Below are positions 6,659-7,383 of a DNA stretch of 7,383 nucleotides, piece by piece (position 1 is the first letter of the stretch; every line of letters starts with the position of its first letter). Position numbers and translations under genes: made by a program. This DNA comes from JBAZOY01 sp041648505 (lineage in GTDB: Bacteria > Desulfobacterota > Syntrophia > Syntrophales > CG2-30-49-12): contig JBAZOY010000096.1 of the NCBI GenBank assembly GCA_041648505.1, positions 1 through 7,383 of the forward strand, given 5' to 3'. The notes beneath the pieces were generated by a model. The model saw only the letters and a program-made list of their open reading frames with translations, did no database searches and was not told where the DNA came from.

Positions 6659-6703
6659 TTTAAAAAACCCTTCAGTTAATGTAACTGTTTATGTGATATA
6701 TTT

Positions 6704-6736
6704 AGACCATTGCATAACATCCGGTCTAAAGTCATG
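6704..6736 (-). repeat. 33-bp inverted site, left copy (upstream of the - strand unit)
   Basis: Read on the - strand it matches 6897-6929 at 27 of 33 positions. Core: GACCGGATGTTATGCAATGG. Its inner part is itself an inverted repeat (TTTAGACC 6701-6708 and GGTCTAAA 6723-6730). It ends 46 bp upstream of the GTG at 6658. It could be an operator or a terminal inverted repeat. Confidence 0.65.
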
Positions 6737-6843
6737 TCAGGGTATGGGAGCGCATGCGAACCGCAGGAATCTTAACCCCCCTTTTTTTTAAGCTTTTTAT
6801 CGTTATCATCCGGAACGGCTTTGGTCAAGACGAAAATTTTATA

Positions 6844-6865
6844 CAACTTATTGGAGATTAAGTTG
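6844..6865. repeat. Inverted repeat CAACTTA-N8-TAAGTTG
   Basis: Perfect 7-bp arms (6844-6850 and 6859-6865) around an 8-nt spacer, followed by a short T-run at 6867-6872. The AT-rich stem is weak; it could be an operator or a weak terminator. Confidence 0.4.
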
Positions 6866-6896
6866 ATTTTTTAAACAGCATGATTTAAGTCACGGG

Positions 6897-6929
6897 CATG
6901 GCTTTGGATCGGATGTTATACAACGATCT
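6897..6929 (+). repeat. 33-bp inverted site, right copy (upstream of the dehydratase gene)
   Basis: Counterpart of 6704-6736. Core: GATCGGATGTTATACAACGATC. The arms GATC/GATC here and GACC/GGTC in the other copy differ in a compensating way, so dyad symmetry is kept. It ends 40 bp upstream of the ATG at 6970. Confidence 0.65.
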
Positions 6930-6969
6930 CTTTTTACGTGATTATTTAAAACAGGGAGTATTTTTTAAG

Positions 6970-7383
6970 ATGAAAAACCTGGCCTTATTCCATGAGATAG
7001 CTGAAAACCCTTATGATTATGCAAAAAAGGTAAAGAAGGAAAGTGGCAAAAAGATAGTCGGTTATTTTTGCTCTTATACCCCCGAAGAGATAATTGACGC
7101 AGCGGGAGCTCTTCCGTTCAGGATTTTCGGAAGAGGAGGAGATTCTCTTGCCGACGCTCATCTTCAGGCATATAGCTGCGGCCTGGTCAGGGGAGCGCTT
7201 CACGACGCGCTTTCGGGCGGTCTTGATTTCCTTGACGGAGTGGTTTTCCCCCATACCTGCGATTCGATACAAAGGCTTTCGGATATATGGAGAATAAACG
7301 TAAAAACAGGGTTCCATATCGATGTTGTTCTGCCGGTAAAACTCGACACAAAAAGCTCCGGTGAATACATGGCCGATGTTTTA
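6970..7383 (+). CDS. 2-hydroxyacyl-CoA dehydratase D-component / benzoyl-CoA reductase BcrB/C family protein, 3' truncated
   Basis: The frame is open from the ATG at 6970 to the window end (138 residues). AGGGAG lies 11 nt upstream of the ATG. The N-terminal half of the HgdB/HadB/BcrB-C family is recognisable: IVGYFCSYTPEEIIDAAG (residues 29-46, Cys34), a second Cys at 70 (YSCGLVRGAL), and HTCDSIQRLSDIW with Cys97. Three such Cys ligate the [4Fe-4S] cluster in this family. Members dehydrate 2-hydroxyacyl-CoA or reduce benzoyl-CoA together with an ATP-dependent activator; a partner subunit and activator would be expected downstream but are outside the window. The exact substrate cannot be told from this part. 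It has its own upstream region and is separated from the Hdr operon by the leftward genes, so it is not in that operon. Confidence 0.88.
   Translation, partial: MKNLALFHEIAENPYDYAKKVKKESGKKIVGYFCSYTPEEIIDAAGALPFRIFGRGGDSLADAHLQAYSCGLVRGALHDALSGGLDFLDGVVFPHTCDSIQRLSDIWRINVKTGFHIDVVLPVKLDTKSSGEYMADVL

Larger units (their letters stand above)
6659..6969. promoter_or_regulatory. Divergent intergenic region with paired inverted sites
   Basis: These 311 nt separate the leftward DUF2080-like gene from the rightward dehydratase gene and must hold both promoters. Seen in it: two 33-bp similar sites in opposite orientation (6704-6736 and 6897-6929); the 8-bp palindrome CGCATGCG at 6751-6758; a C6-T8 homopolymer tract at 6776-6789; and an inverted repeat CAACTTA/TAAGTTG at 6844-6865. 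The segments GGCTTTGG and TTATACAAC at 6817-6824 and 6839-6847 recur at 6900-6907 and 6916-6924 with different spacing. No confident -35/-10 pair and no gene were found. Confidence 0.6.

Noticed and set aside
6470..6679. 69-codon + strand ORF
   Set aside because: It is opposite the DUF2080-like gene, which has a ribosome site and recognisable motif; the + strand product is featureless.
6985..7317. 110-codon - strand ORF and the 67-codon + strand ORF at 7094-7297
   Set aside because: Both are shadows of the dehydratase-family gene, whose frame is open to the window end and carries three cluster Cys.

Overview
The window holds the 3' part of an anaerobic redox operon on the + strand, followed by a small two-gene unit on the - strand and the beginning of a second catabolic gene on the + strand. 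The organism is most likely a selenocysteine-using anaerobic bacterium. Two genes carry in-frame UGA codons exactly where their families have a redox-active Cys or Sec. Each UGA is followed within about 30 nt by a hairpin of the bacterial SECIS type, and the genes have Shine-Dalgarno sites. The gene content (Hdr/Mvh electron-transfer proteins next to an AOR-type ferredoxin, plus a 2-hydroxyacyl-CoA dehydratase / benzoyl-CoA reductase family protein) resembles syntrophic or sulfate-reducing Desulfobacterota, but Chloroflexota or Firmicutes cannot be excluded. The phylum is an inference.

Positions 1-5824: a polyferredoxin whose start lies outside the window; an HdrD-like protein with two ferredoxin motifs and two CCG domains (534-1685); a 1035-residue HdrA-like flavoprotein with Sec at residue 83 (1821-4928); and an MvhD-ferredoxin fusion of 278 residues with Sec at residue 19 (4988-5824). 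This order matches bamC-bamD-bamE-bamF of class II benzoyl-CoA reductase clusters and related AOR-Hdr clusters. The expected role is electron transfer, probably flavin-based bifurcation or confurcation, with MvhD feeding HdrA and the HdrD-like and ferredoxin subunits connecting to a catalytic subunit upstream of the window. Naive gene calling splits hdrA into 82- and 809-residue pieces and removes the first 43 residues of mvhD.

Positions 5821-5899 carry a short relic that overlaps the mvhD stop as ATGA. After correcting one nonsense codon and one 4-nt duplication it reads like the N-terminus of a NuoG/hydrogenase/formate-dehydrogenase [2Fe-2S] subunit. The operon therefore seems once to have continued into a NAD(P)H- or formate-linked module that is now lost. 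The relic ends 17 nt before one of two 105-bp direct repeats (1682-1786 and 5917-6021, about 93% identical, structured). The two repeats bracket hdrA-mvhD-relic.

Positions 6002-6658 (- strand): a GNAT acetyltransferase whose last codons and stop lie in the repeat, preceded by a 61-residue protein of the DUF2080 (transposon-associated, AbrB-like) type.

Positions 6659-6969 are a divergent intergenic region. It contains two 33-bp similar sequences in inverted orientation, each about 40-46 bp upstream of one of the divergent start codons. From 6970 a 2-hydroxyacyl-CoA dehydratase D-family protein runs off the window end.
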